Below are positions 16,395 to 21,162 of a DNA stretch of 24,087 nt, one piece after another (position 1 is the stretch's first letter; every line of letters starts with the position of its first letter). The translations under genes and the position numbers were made by a program. This DNA comes from a virus, in the IMG/VR virus record IMGVR_UViG_3300031720_000018, positions 1 to 24,087 of that record. The stretch is one strand, 5' to 3'. Below the pieces are notes generated by a model. It did no database searches and was not told the DNA's origin. It saw nothing but the letters and a program-made list of their open reading frames with translations.

Positions 16395-16483
16395 TCAATC
16401 AGGTGAATTTCAGCCACGGCCCACAATATTGCAAAAACCGCGCCGCCAAGTATAAACAAACAGAACTTCGTAGCGCTGGGCAT
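16379..16483 (-). CDS. 34-residue single-pass membrane protein overlapping terL start
   Basis: Product MPSATKFCLFILGGAVFAIL then WAVAEIHLIEWLTR: one hydrophobic helix (about residues 7-25) followed by an amphipathic end. The TAA lies 16 bp inside terL. There is no good SD near its ATG (AAAGG is about 15 bases away), so expression is uncertain, but terL has no SD either and would benefit from coupling to this frame. Role unknown. Confidence 0.4.
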   Translation of the reverse strand: MPSATKFCLFILGGAVFAILWAVAEIHLIEWLTR

Positions 16484-16739
16484 GCTAAAAACTTAGCACC
16501 TTTCCCGGAAATTGAAATTTTCTATTGGTATGGCGCAGAAAATCGAGCGCGAAGGTGTGGGGAGTGACCCCCTGCCGCAGGGGGGTGGGGTCGGATCGAT
16601 CTGGGTTTTTGTTTGGCATCGCGTCAATAGCGTTTTCAGCCCATGATACACTGATTTCGTTCCATTACGCTCCTTAGGGGCTGCGTCTTTGCAAGGGCCA
16701 GCCCCACCTACACCATGAGCGTATGGGCGAGGAGCGTAC
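16484..16739. other. Divergent intergenic region between terL operon and replication gene
   Basis: No convincing gene on either strand. It should contain the promoter for the late operon (minus) and for the O-like gene (plus), yet I see no confident -35/-10 pair; a TTGACG on the minus strand near 16624 lacks a matched -10. It holds a GC-rich hairpin (16567-16586). An A/T-rich stretch lies near 16505-16530. Confidence 0.5.
16567..16586. repeat. GC-rich hairpin in divergent intergenic region
   Basis: CCCCCTG and CAGGGGG form a perfect 7-bp stem around a CCG loop. GACCCC and GGGGTC just outside could pair alternatively. On the plus strand a GGGTTTTTG follows about 20 bases later, too far for a standard intrinsic terminator. 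It may be a terminator, operator or simply a structured leader. Confidence 0.4.
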
Positions 16740-17117
16740 ATGGCCAGCAAAGCATGGCGTCGTAAGATACCGTTCGCATACTGCCCACTGCCTTTGGCGT
16801 ACATAGATACCTGGATGCCCCATATAAGCCTCCAGGCACACCAGGTCTACACGATCCTGATACGCAAGACTTGGGGCTTCAACAAAGAAACAGACGTGCT
16901 GGCGATTGCTGAGATCGTGCGCATGGGCTCACTGTCGCGTAGCGGCGTAGACCGCGCGTTGCGCGAGCTACGCACGTGCGGCCTCATACGATGCGACGGC
17001 CCGGTGAAGCATCCAAAGACAATTACGGTTGTTTTGAGCAGGCTTTTACAGAAACGCGGTAGCGTCAGGGGTGACGTTACCGAGCAATCGGTAGCGTCAG
17101 ATACGGTGTTACGGTAG
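16740..17117 (+). CDS. Lambda O-like replication protein, N-terminal winged-helix only
   Basis: 125 residues. Residues 28-85 (HISLQAHQVYTILIRKTWGF, NKETDVLAIAEIV, LSRSGVDRALRELRTCGLI) match the N-terminal DNA-binding domain of phage replication O proteins, which bind origin iterons: the TWGFNK.TD and LSR..V.RAL..L...G.I landmarks are diagnostic. Usual O proteins continue into a helicase-recruiting C-terminal domain; this one stops soon after the winged helix. SD GAGGAG lies 5-6 bases before the ATG. The 3' end of the gene carries iteron-like direct repeats (17057-17131). It sits on the strand opposite to both flanking terminase genes. The missing C-terminal half may be supplied by the gene at 19901-20332. 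Confidence 0.72.
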   Translation: MASKAWRRKIPFAYCPLPLAYIDTWMPHISLQAHQVYTILIRKTWGFNKETDVLAIAEIVRMGSLSRSGVDRALRELRTCGLIRCDGPVKHPKTITVVLSRLLQKRGSVRGDVTEQSVASDTVLR

Positions 17118-17131
17118 CGTCAGGGGTGACG
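17057..17131. repeat. Iteron-like repeats, candidate replication origin
   Basis: A 20-base unit, CGGTAGCGTCAGGGGTGACG, occurs identically at 17057-17076 and 17112-17131; its first 12 bases recur at 17089-17100. The copies fall in different reading frames of the overlapping gene, and the last straddles its stop codon, so the repetition is conserved at DNA rather than protein level. Each full copy contains GCGTCA/TGACG(C), a dyad around GGGG. TGACGTTACCGA (17072-17083) and TCGGTAGCGTCA (17088-17099) also pair over 12 bp with one G-U. An A/T-rich stretch follows (17137-17160), as expected of a DNA-unwinding element. The layout recalls lambda, whose origin iterons lie within gene O. A transcription terminator between convergent genes is the alternative, but no T-tract is present. 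Confidence 0.55.
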
Positions 17132-17156
17132 CACCACAAGAGAATATAAAAGAGAA

Positions 17157-17642
17157 TTACTGCACGTTATCGTCTTTAGGCACATCCAACACGCGCGGAT
17201 GTGCTTTAGTCTCAACAACTTGCGGCTGTTTCACCTCTTGCGCGACGTTAACGACCCATATAGGACGCATGGAACCATCAGACGTGGTGTGGTTTAGCTG
17301 CGCACGCTTGGAGTGCACGTAGTGCGCTAATTCGGCATACATCTTGCCGCGAATCTCGGGGCTACACGCTTCGTAGAGCGTGCCGAAGCACGATTCACAT
17401 ACGCGAGTGCCGATACCTTGGCAGGGGCATAATCCTTGATCGTCGAGCACCTTCGTGCAATCGGAAGCATGAAATTCAGGCGGTAATTTGTAAAAGCTCT
17501 TGCCAGATCCTCTACAAACGCCGCAGGGGAGTTCGTTCTTGGCGATAGTAGCCATACCCAAGATTGGATCGCACGAAGCTCTGGCGAGCTTCTGAGCTAC
17601 GTCCATGGTGGTTTTATTGACTGATCCTGCCGGTCTAGCCAT
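17157..17642 (-). CDS. Terminase small subunit-like protein with DnaJ-type zinc cluster
   Basis: 161 residues. The N-terminus MARPAGSVNKTTMDVAQKLA and the segment CDPILGMATIAKNE (24-37), then SPEIRGKMYAELAHYVHSKRAQL (94-116), follow the pattern of small-terminase-like phage proteins (GRPKGS.NK, ...DP...M..IA..., ..P..R..M..ELA.Y..PKR). Between them, residues 40-87 hold CGVCRGSG (C40, C43), CPCQGIG (C72, C74) and CESCFG (C82, C85), which mimic the CxxCxGxG repeats of DnaJ's zinc region. A TerS binds packaging sites and regulates TerL, though no biochemical support is visible here. No SD precedes the ATG at 17642; the start overlaps an inverted repeat. It converges with the O-like gene. Confidence 0.6.
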   Translation of the reverse strand: MARPAGSVNKTTMDVAQKLARASCDPILGMATIAKNELPCGVCRGSGKSFYKLPPEFHASDCTKVLDDQGLCPCQGIGTRVCESCFGTLYEACSPEIRGKMYAELAHYVHSKRAQLNHTTSDGSMRPIWVVNVAQEVKQPQVVETKAHPRVLDVPKDDNVQ

Positions 17643-17773
17643 AAATACGCATATTTATGGGTAGGATACTACAAGTTTACTCGTTTCTGGCGTTTTCGCC
17701 TCCTGTTCAACAATCTTTGCGGGAATAGCATTATTCTCTTGCGCTCATCATCATGATGATGTAGAGTGAGTGT
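17641..17773. promoter_or_regulatory. Divergent control region with several dyads
   Basis: This 133-base stretch separates the start of the minus-strand TerS-like gene from the plus-strand small-gene operon. It contains ATAAATA/TATTTAT with a CGCA centre (17641-17658, overlapping the minus start codon), GGCG/CGCC around TTTT (17689-17700), GAATA/TATTC around GCAT (17723-17736) and a 16-base perfect palindrome (17746-17761). Dyads flanking divergent starts suggest operators for a dimeric regulator. No clear promoter boxes are assigned. Confidence 0.4.
17746..17761. promoter_or_regulatory. Perfect 16-base palindrome, possible operator
   Basis: CATCATCATGATGATG is perfectly self-complementary and lies 12 bases before the ATG at 17774, covering or abutting the expected ribosome-binding leader. 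A repressor site or translation-controlling hairpin is possible; it is also a trivial repeat of CAT/ATG triplets. Confidence 0.35.
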
Positions 17774-17980
17774 ATGGAAAATAACACAGCAATCCGAAAT
17801 TACTGCGTAGTGAGCTATCGATGTCGCGATATCGGCTATGGCGTTGAATCTGGCGTCGTGGAAGGCTACTTCACTGGAGAGGAGGATGCTTGGGGCAAGC
17901 TGACGCTCCAGTGCAACAATGGCGACGTGCTGTATCTATTCCAGGATGAGATTTGCGCTATCGATGCGCCGGAAGAGTAG
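17774..17980 (+). CDS. Hypothetical 68-residue protein, first gene of plus-strand cluster
   Basis: Product begins MENNTAIRNYCVVSYRCRDI and continues to an acidic C-terminus (LYLFQDEICAIDAPEE). The composition (YFTGEEDAWGKLTLQCNNGDV) suggests a compact beta-fold of the SH3/OB kind, but no family is recognised. A GAG lies 7-8 bases before the ATG. It heads a run of eight short plus-strand genes and is preceded by the palindrome at 17746-17761, so it is likely to be regulated there. Confidence 0.6.
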   Translation: MENNTAIRNYCVVSYRCRDIGYGVESGVVEGYFTGEEDAWGKLTLQCNNGDVLYLFQDEICAIDAPEE

Positions 17981-17998
17981 CAGCTTAGGGAGGCACAC

Positions 17999-18205
17999 AT
18001 GGCAAACACAATGGCAAAGTATCTAACAAGCGACGAGCGCGACCTGATGACGCATATCAGCCGGTTTGGATCCGCGCTGATTCATGGAGAGTACCGCATG
18101 TCCGATGCGGCCCGCCAAATCGTGCATAGAATTGGGACTCTTAGCTGCACGAACTACGCCAATCACAACGAAACGCCTTGCAAGCTTTGCGGGAGTCGAT
18201 CATGA
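17999..18205 (+). CDS. Hypothetical 68-residue protein with C-terminal Cys cluster
   Basis: SD GGGAGG precedes ATG 17999 by six bases. The first ~45 residues are helical (MAKYLTSDERDLMTHISRFG, MSDAARQIVHRIG). The end reads CTNYANHNETPCKLCGSRS, with three cysteines and a histidine that could bind zinc. Its TGA overlaps the next ATG (ATGA). No family recognised. Confidence 0.6.
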   Translation: MANTMAKYLTSDERDLMTHISRFGSALIHGEYRMSDAARQIVHRIGTLSCTNYANHNETPCKLCGSRS

Positions 18206-18369
18206 GCGATATCTACACCGATACCGAAATCACAATCGCCAAAGCGCTAGAGAACGCGCTGAGACGGCTCAAGGAAGAAGCAGGTACCTGCACGGAGTCG
18301 GATGATTTGGAGCTCGCTATATCGCGTCTAAAGCGCCACTGTGGGGCGTTTCTGGAGCGTGAGTTATGA
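18202..18369 (+). CDS. Small helical 55-residue protein
   Basis: I chose ATG 18202 rather than the upstream in-frame ATG 18178 because GGGAG lies six bases before it and the ATG overlaps the previous stop (ATGA), as at other joints here. The product (MSDIYTDTEITIAKALENAL, RRLKEEAG, LELAISRLKRHCG) is two amphipathic helices with alternating Lys/Glu, likely an oligomer or helix-turn-helix bundle. Its stop overlaps the next ATG (ATGA). Function unknown. Confidence 0.6.
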   Translation: MSDIYTDTEITIAKALENALRRLKEEAGTCTESDDLELAISRLKRHCGAFLEREL

Positions 18370-18575
18370 CCTGCCCACGTTGTAGCTACTCCTGGGTCCC
18401 GCGCGTCGAATGCCCAAAGTGCTGCCCGCATTGTAATTGCAGGCTGACTAAACCTAGAGCGTCCGCTACTGTCAGCGGGCCGAGATTGCGCGCGATAGCG
18501 CAATTTTGCGCCGATAATAACAGAAGCGATTTCGCCAACGATATCAATAAGTTGACAAAGGAGAAAGCATTATGA
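18366..18575 (+). CDS. Zinc-ribbon protein, 69 residues
   Basis: The start reads MTCPRCSYSWVPRVECPKCC, then PHCNCRLTKPR: Cys pairs at 3/6 and within CPKCCPHC (about 16-23). This matches small phage DNA-binding-type zinc ribbons with the pattern M.CP.C.YSW.PR...P..CP.C..RL. A C-terminal helix (RAIAQFCADNNRSDFANDIN) follows. ATG overlaps the previous stop; TGA overlaps the next ATG. A nucleic-acid or protein adaptor role is inferred from the fold only. Confidence 0.7.
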   Translation: MTCPRCSYSWVPRVECPKCCPHCNCRLTKPRASATVSGPRLRAIAQFCADNNRSDFANDINKLTKEKAL

Positions 18576-18829
18576 AAACGCCCGCTTTGCGATTGAGCTA
18601 CGAGCCTAATATGGGCGAGGTGAACTTTGTGGCGCATGCCATTGCTGAAATCCAATCATGCGGCTCTTGCGCCGGGATCGCCGAATATGATCGCCATTGC
18701 GCGGCCTGCACCGAAGAGGCTACCGCCGCGCTTAAAGCGCTGAACCATTACCGAACATCGCCGCCATCCGGCAAGCAGTTGCCCAAGAAATACGCCACGA
18801 GCGAGAAGCCCAATGCCGAAAATCGATAA
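18572..18829 (+). CDS. 85-residue protein with CxxC-x9-CxxC zinc motif
   Basis: Product MKTPALRLSYEPNMGEVNFV leads into IQSCGSCAGIAEYDRHCAAC, giving two CxxC pairs nine residues apart and a histidine, followed by a helix TEEATAALKALNHYR and a basic Pro/Ser-rich tail. The SD is AAAGGAG 7-8 bases before the ATG, inside the preceding gene. The end overlaps the next gene by 17 bases. Family unknown; metal-binding is likely from the Cys spacing. Confidence 0.6.
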   Translation: MKTPALRLSYEPNMGEVNFVAHAIAEIQSCGSCAGIAEYDRHCAACTEEATAALKALNHYRTSPPSGKQLPKKYATSEKPNAENR

Positions 18830-18962
18830 GATTCTGGTTAAGTGCCCCATCTGTAAGCTAATACAGGACTTGCGCGATGATATGTACTGCCGTGGATGCG
18901 ATCATGACCTTACCCCGTGGGAATTGTATCGCGTGGATTCATCGAAGGTGCCAACATGCTAG
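18813..18962 (+). CDS. 49-residue zinc-ribbon microprotein
   Basis: Product MPKIDKILVKCPICKLIQDL, RDDMYCRGCDHDLTPWELYR, then VDSSKVPTC. CPIC (11-14) and CRGC (26-29) are 11 residues apart, a textbook zinc ribbon. The frame overlaps the previous gene by 17 bases and the next by 7. SD is weak (GAGAAG). Too short for routine gene finding, but the Cys spacing and packing argue that it is real. Confidence 0.55.
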   Translation: MPKIDKILVKCPICKLIQDLRDDMYCRGCDHDLTPWELYRVDSSKVPTC

Positions 18963-19033
18963 CCGTAGAGTGCTTTCTGCTCCTCGCCGCCTTCCTCCTG
19001 ATCCTGGCTTGCTTCAAACGAGCGTGGCGGTAG
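18956..19033 (+). CDS. 25-residue membrane microprotein
   Basis: MLAVECFLLLAAFLLILACF followed by KRAWR: one leucine-rich membrane helix with positive C-terminal residues. AAGG lies seven bases before the ATG, which overlaps the previous TAG (ATGCTAG). The stop is four bases before the next ATG. Very short, so moderate confidence; SD and exact fit between neighbours support it. Confidence 0.4.
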   Translation: MLAVECFLLLAAFLLILACFKRAWR

Positions 19034-19037
19034 CGCG

Positions 19038-19238
19038 ATGACTCCCGGCGAACTTGGCTTACCGTGCCCCGGCTGCATTGCCGAGGTCGAATGCACCTGG
19101 ATCTGCCCTGGCCCGTGCCCTGTTTTCATGCGCCACCAATATGGGGAAGGCTTTGAATCTCGATTAAGCGAAGCAGAAGCGCTTCAATTGGAGAAAGCTA
19201 GGGAATGGCACCGCAGACATAATCCGAATGCGCCCTAG
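19038..19238 (+). CDS. 66-residue Cys-rich protein, last of plus-strand cluster
   Basis: Product starts MTPGELGLPCPGCIAEVECT and continues WICPGPCPVF, giving six cysteines in the first 30 residues, then a helix (SRLSEAEALQLEKAREWHRR). The Cys pairs (CPGC, CPGPC) suggest zinc binding. SD is weak. It converges with the minus-strand gene ending at 19257, only 18 bases away, with no obvious terminator between them. Function unknown. Confidence 0.6.
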   Translation: MTPGELGLPCPGCIAEVECTWICPGPCPVFMRHQYGEGFESRLSEAEALQLEKAREWHRRHNPNAP

Positions 19239-19256
19239 GCACCAAAGCGGGGCGGT

Positions 19257-19526
19257 TTAATCGATGAAGCGGGCAGGCACCTTGGCGAGAAAGCTCTCCT
19301 GTCCCAGCTTCTCCAGCTTCTTGCCGCGCACGGGGCGATGGCGCATCCCTTCAAGCATTTCCCCGCCGCCCTCAATCGCGCATTCTGCGCAGATCAGGCG
19401 AGGCGTTTTTAGCACAATGGGATACTCCGTCCCGTATGGCCCCTTCTTCCAGCCGACTACAGCGCCATTGAGCGGGATTACGTGCCCCTTGGCGCAAAAC
19501 TTCTCGGGAACTTCAAACTTTTCCAT
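19257..19526 (-). CDS. 89-residue protein with CxxxH...CxxC motif
   Basis: Product MEKFEVPEKFCAKGHVIPLN, then RLICAECAIEGGGEMLEGM and a basic tail. CAKGH (11-15) and CAEC (about 47-50) form a likely zinc knuckle; the spacing recalls phage proteins that embed an alpha-beta core between the pairs. It is the last gene of the long minus-strand operon. The start overlaps the preceding stop region by 14 bases. An opposite-strand frame covering the same DNA lacks SD and is rejected. Confidence 0.55.
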   Translation of the reverse strand: MEKFEVPEKFCAKGHVIPLNGAVVGWKKGPYGTEYPIVLKTPRLICAECAIEGGGEMLEGMRHRPVRGKKLEKLGQESFLAKVPARFID

Positions 19527-19740
19527 GCATTTCCCTTTCTAAATCCTCAACTTTTCCAAAGCGCTCGTCCTGCAACTCCCGCGCGGCCCTGACGCGCTCC
19601 CTGAAGATTGCCTCGGCCTTATGCCTCCAGCGCATCTCGGCCTCTCTGCGCGCGTTTCTGGCGTCCCTGGCGGGATCGTGCGACCACGCCCCGCGCTGGC
19701 AGGCGTGGCATTTTCCGCAATAGCAGGAGCGTTCGCTCAT
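19513..19740 (-). CDS. 75-residue Cys-cluster protein with charged helix
   Basis: MSERSCYCGKCHACQRGAW has four cysteines in ten residues (CYCGKCHAC), followed by a long Arg/Glu-rich helix (RREAEMRWRHKAEAIFRERV) typical of a coiled coil. The ATG overlaps the previous stop (ATGA) and its end overlaps the next gene by 14 bases. Cys cluster plus basic helix suggests a nucleic-acid-binding or adaptor protein. Function unknown. Confidence 0.55.
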   Translation of the reverse strand: MSERSCYCGKCHACQRGAWSHDPARDARNARREAEMRWRHKAEAIFRERVRAARELQDERFGKVEDLEREMHGKV

Positions 19741-19904
19741 AGCTTGCCCTTGTGAATAGCAGCCACCACTTCGTTGTAACGCGCAATCACCTTGTCGATA
19801 GGGATCTCACACAGCGGCTTACCCGATCCGCATAGTGGGCATGTCCAGACAGTCATCTTGCGGCAAATTAAGCCACATTCGCACCGATATAGGGGTTCAT
19901 TCAT
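19737..19904 (-). CDS. 55-residue zinc-ribbon protein
   Basis: MNEPLYRCECGLICRKMTVW then TCPLCGSGKPLC: cysteines at 8, 10, 14, 22 and 25, fitting a CxC...CxxC ribbon, and a C-terminal helix (DKVIARYNEVVAAIHKGK). I chose ATG 19904 over the upstream in-frame ATG 19949 because GGAGG lies seven bases before it and it overlaps the previous stop (ATGA). Its own stop overlaps the next ATG. Confidence 0.65.
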   Translation of the reverse strand: MNEPLYRCECGLICRKMTVWTCPLCGSGKPLCEIPIDKVIARYNEVVAAIHKGKL

Positions 19905-20332
19905 GCGCTTTCCTCCACGCCAGCAAGAACGCGCTGATATCCGCTCCAATCATCCGGGTGAATCTGCCCCAGCACCACGATCCGATTCCCAGCAACGCAG
20001 GCACACCGCCGAATCTCCAGCATGGGGGGACCGATGAGCACCTGCTCCACCCCGCCACACAGCGTGCAAAGGTTAAGGAACTGCTTGGTCACTACCGGCG
20101 CTTGCTCATCCTCGAATCGTCTGCCGTTCAGCCACGTTGCCGGATGCGGCACCATGGATCGGTCGCGCTTGTAAGTCTTTAGCAATTCAGGCAATTGCGC
20201 CTTCAGCCCCGCCATGATTTGCTCGATCAGCGCCTCACTGGTGGCAACGCGCGCCCACGCTTTCTCCGCTGATTTGCGGGCGACCTTGCGGGGGAACAGC
20301 GCGTAGAAGGCGGCGAAGGATTCGGGAGTCAT
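19901..20332 (-). CDS. Replication-protein C-terminal-domain protein (helicase-loader-like)
   Basis: 143 residues. FPRKVARKSAEKAW (13-26) and VPHPATWLNGRRFEDE (61-76) are the signature of the C-terminal part of phage replication initiators and helicase-loader-type proteins (F..FPRKV.K..A.KAW...HPATWLN.RRWED). The N-terminal winged helix of those proteins is absent here. After it come CTLCGG (89-92) and CAC (110-112), which may bind zinc. Start ATG 20332 overlaps the previous TGA (ATGA), so it belongs to the early minus operon. It plausibly cooperates with the O-like winged-helix protein encoded at 16740-17117. Confidence 0.65.
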   Translation of the reverse strand: MTPESFAAFYALFPRKVARKSAEKAWARVATSEALIEQIMAGLKAQLPELLKTYKRDRSMVPHPATWLNGRRFEDEQAPVVTKQFLNLCTLCGGVEQVLIGPPMLEIRRCACVAGNRIVVLGQIHPDDWSGYQRVLAGVEESA

Positions 20333-20535
20333 GGCGTGGCGTCCCTCTCATAGGGAACGTCGGCGGCGTGATATTGGGTGAACGGGTAATCATTCACCGA
20401 GATCAAGCGACCTTTGCAAATCTCCCCGACCCGGTTGCCGAATCTATCCACTGGATTGCGAACGTTGGGGTTAACCCAAATAAACCCACGCCCGCACGCT
20501 TCGCAGATATGCGTAATTCTTGGATCGCATTCCAT
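20329..20535 (-). CDS. 68-residue Cys-containing protein
   Basis: MECDPRITHICEACGRGFIW, VNPNVRNPVDRFGNRVGE, then ICKGRLISVNDYPFTQ. CEAC (11-14) followed by C38 and nearby His suggest a zinc site. GGGAGG lies just before the ATG at 20535. The TGA overlaps the start of the replication-domain gene. It lies 38 bases downstream of the inverted-repeat region, so it could be regulated by or transcribed with that RNA. Function unknown. Confidence 0.6.
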   Translation of the reverse strand: MECDPRITHICEACGRGFIWVNPNVRNPVDRFGNRVGEICKGRLISVNDYPFTQYHAADVPYERDATP

Positions 20536-20573
20536 ATTCCTCCCAGCATCGAGCGCGGCTACTTCAGCGCAAA

Positions 20574-20658
20574 TATCATCACGGCTAGAAACGTCAGGGG
20601 CTTGCGACCGCGTATGCTCCCAAGGAGTCTATTTCGATCATTTCTAGCCGTCATAATA
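20574..20658. repeat. 18-base inverted repeat, 17 of 18 positions pair
   Basis: TATCATCACGGCTAGAAA (20574-20591) and TTTCTAGCCGTCATAATA (20641-20658) pair over 18 positions with one mismatch and one G-U, around a 49-base interior that holds a CTCC/GGAG mini-hairpin. The 11 central bases are perfect. It lies close upstream of the gene at 20329-20535 (minus). Confidence 0.6.
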
Positions 20659-21160
20659 CTCGTTTCGGAGATAGCAGCGGCATCCCTTCGCGTTAAGCTT
20701 AAGGGCTGCTTTACTTTTCTTATCAACCAGTTACAGCGGATCTTGAACGCTTCGAAATGGCTTAGTATGTAAACGCGTTGGACCAGGGCGTCGCCGCGAT
20801 TGTGGGATCGACCACCCACCCGTTGCCTGGAATTTCGCCACTTCTCACGCTCATCGGTGCCTCTATCCGTATCCGTACTACAGCAGCCCGTTGTTTTATG
20901 GGTAAACCAGTGCTGCGGAAGGAACCCCGCCAAACTGCGGCGAACTGATTGGTTAGCTCGCGAATTACAGCGCAGCGATTCAGCGGGTTTTTGTTGGATT
21001 CGAATGAAGCCGAGGTAAGCATATTGCCCCGTGAAGGCTGGGGGCGCAGTGTTCACGGCACCGCACCCCGCACAATTGTTCTGAACAGATACGAGCATAT
21101 CACGCCTCGGCCTAAAATAATCCATCCATCCGCACTTTTTCTGCATCATGCATGGGCGGA
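20574..21160 (-). ncRNA. Candidate large structured RNA (gene-poor region)
   Basis: The 627 bases from 20536 to 21162 interrupt an otherwise gapless minus-strand operon and carry no recognisable gene. Read on the minus strand they contain many helices: GCGGA/TCCGC (21156-21160 with 21129-21133); a 9-bp stem (21105-21113 with 21007-21015); inside it an 11-bp stem (21059-21069 with 21041-21051) whose 7-base loop is exactly complementary to TTCACGG just downstream (plus-strand CCGTGAA, 21029-21035), a pseudoknot-type arrangement; a 10-bp stem with a bulge (20701-20710 with 20673-20687); and a terminal 17-of-18-bp stem (20574-20591 with 20641-20658). Non-Watson-Crick pairs in these stems are G-U on the minus strand and would be A-C on the plus strand, pointing to a minus-strand RNA. 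Size and location in a phage early region recall GOLLD- and ROOL-type RNAs, but no sequence match is claimed. A degenerate gene is the main alternative. Confidence 0.4.
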
Positions 21161-21162
21161 GC

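Noticed and set aside
16493-16804. 103-codon minus-strand frame in the terL upstream region
   Set aside because: It spans the GC-rich hairpin and the start of the O-like gene, and its composition (Pro/Arg/Cys runs) is not protein-like.
17112-17160. Intrinsic terminator between the convergent O-like and TerS-like genes
   Set aside because: The GCGTCA/TGACGC hairpin is present but is not followed by a T-run on either strand; it is better explained as part of the repeat array.
19264-19542. 92-codon plus-strand frame opposite the CxxxH/CxxC gene
   Set aside because: No SD; the minus frame has coupled start and Cys motifs.
20762-21022. 86-codon open frame (minus) in the same region
   Set aside because: A weak GGGG precedes the ATG, but codon choice is unlike the neighbours and it is embedded in the paired segments; plausible only as a relic.
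20536-21162. tRNA, tmRNA or RNase P RNA in the gene-poor region
   Set aside because: No acceptor stem with CCA, T-loop in correct context, tag reading frame or conserved RNase P core was found.
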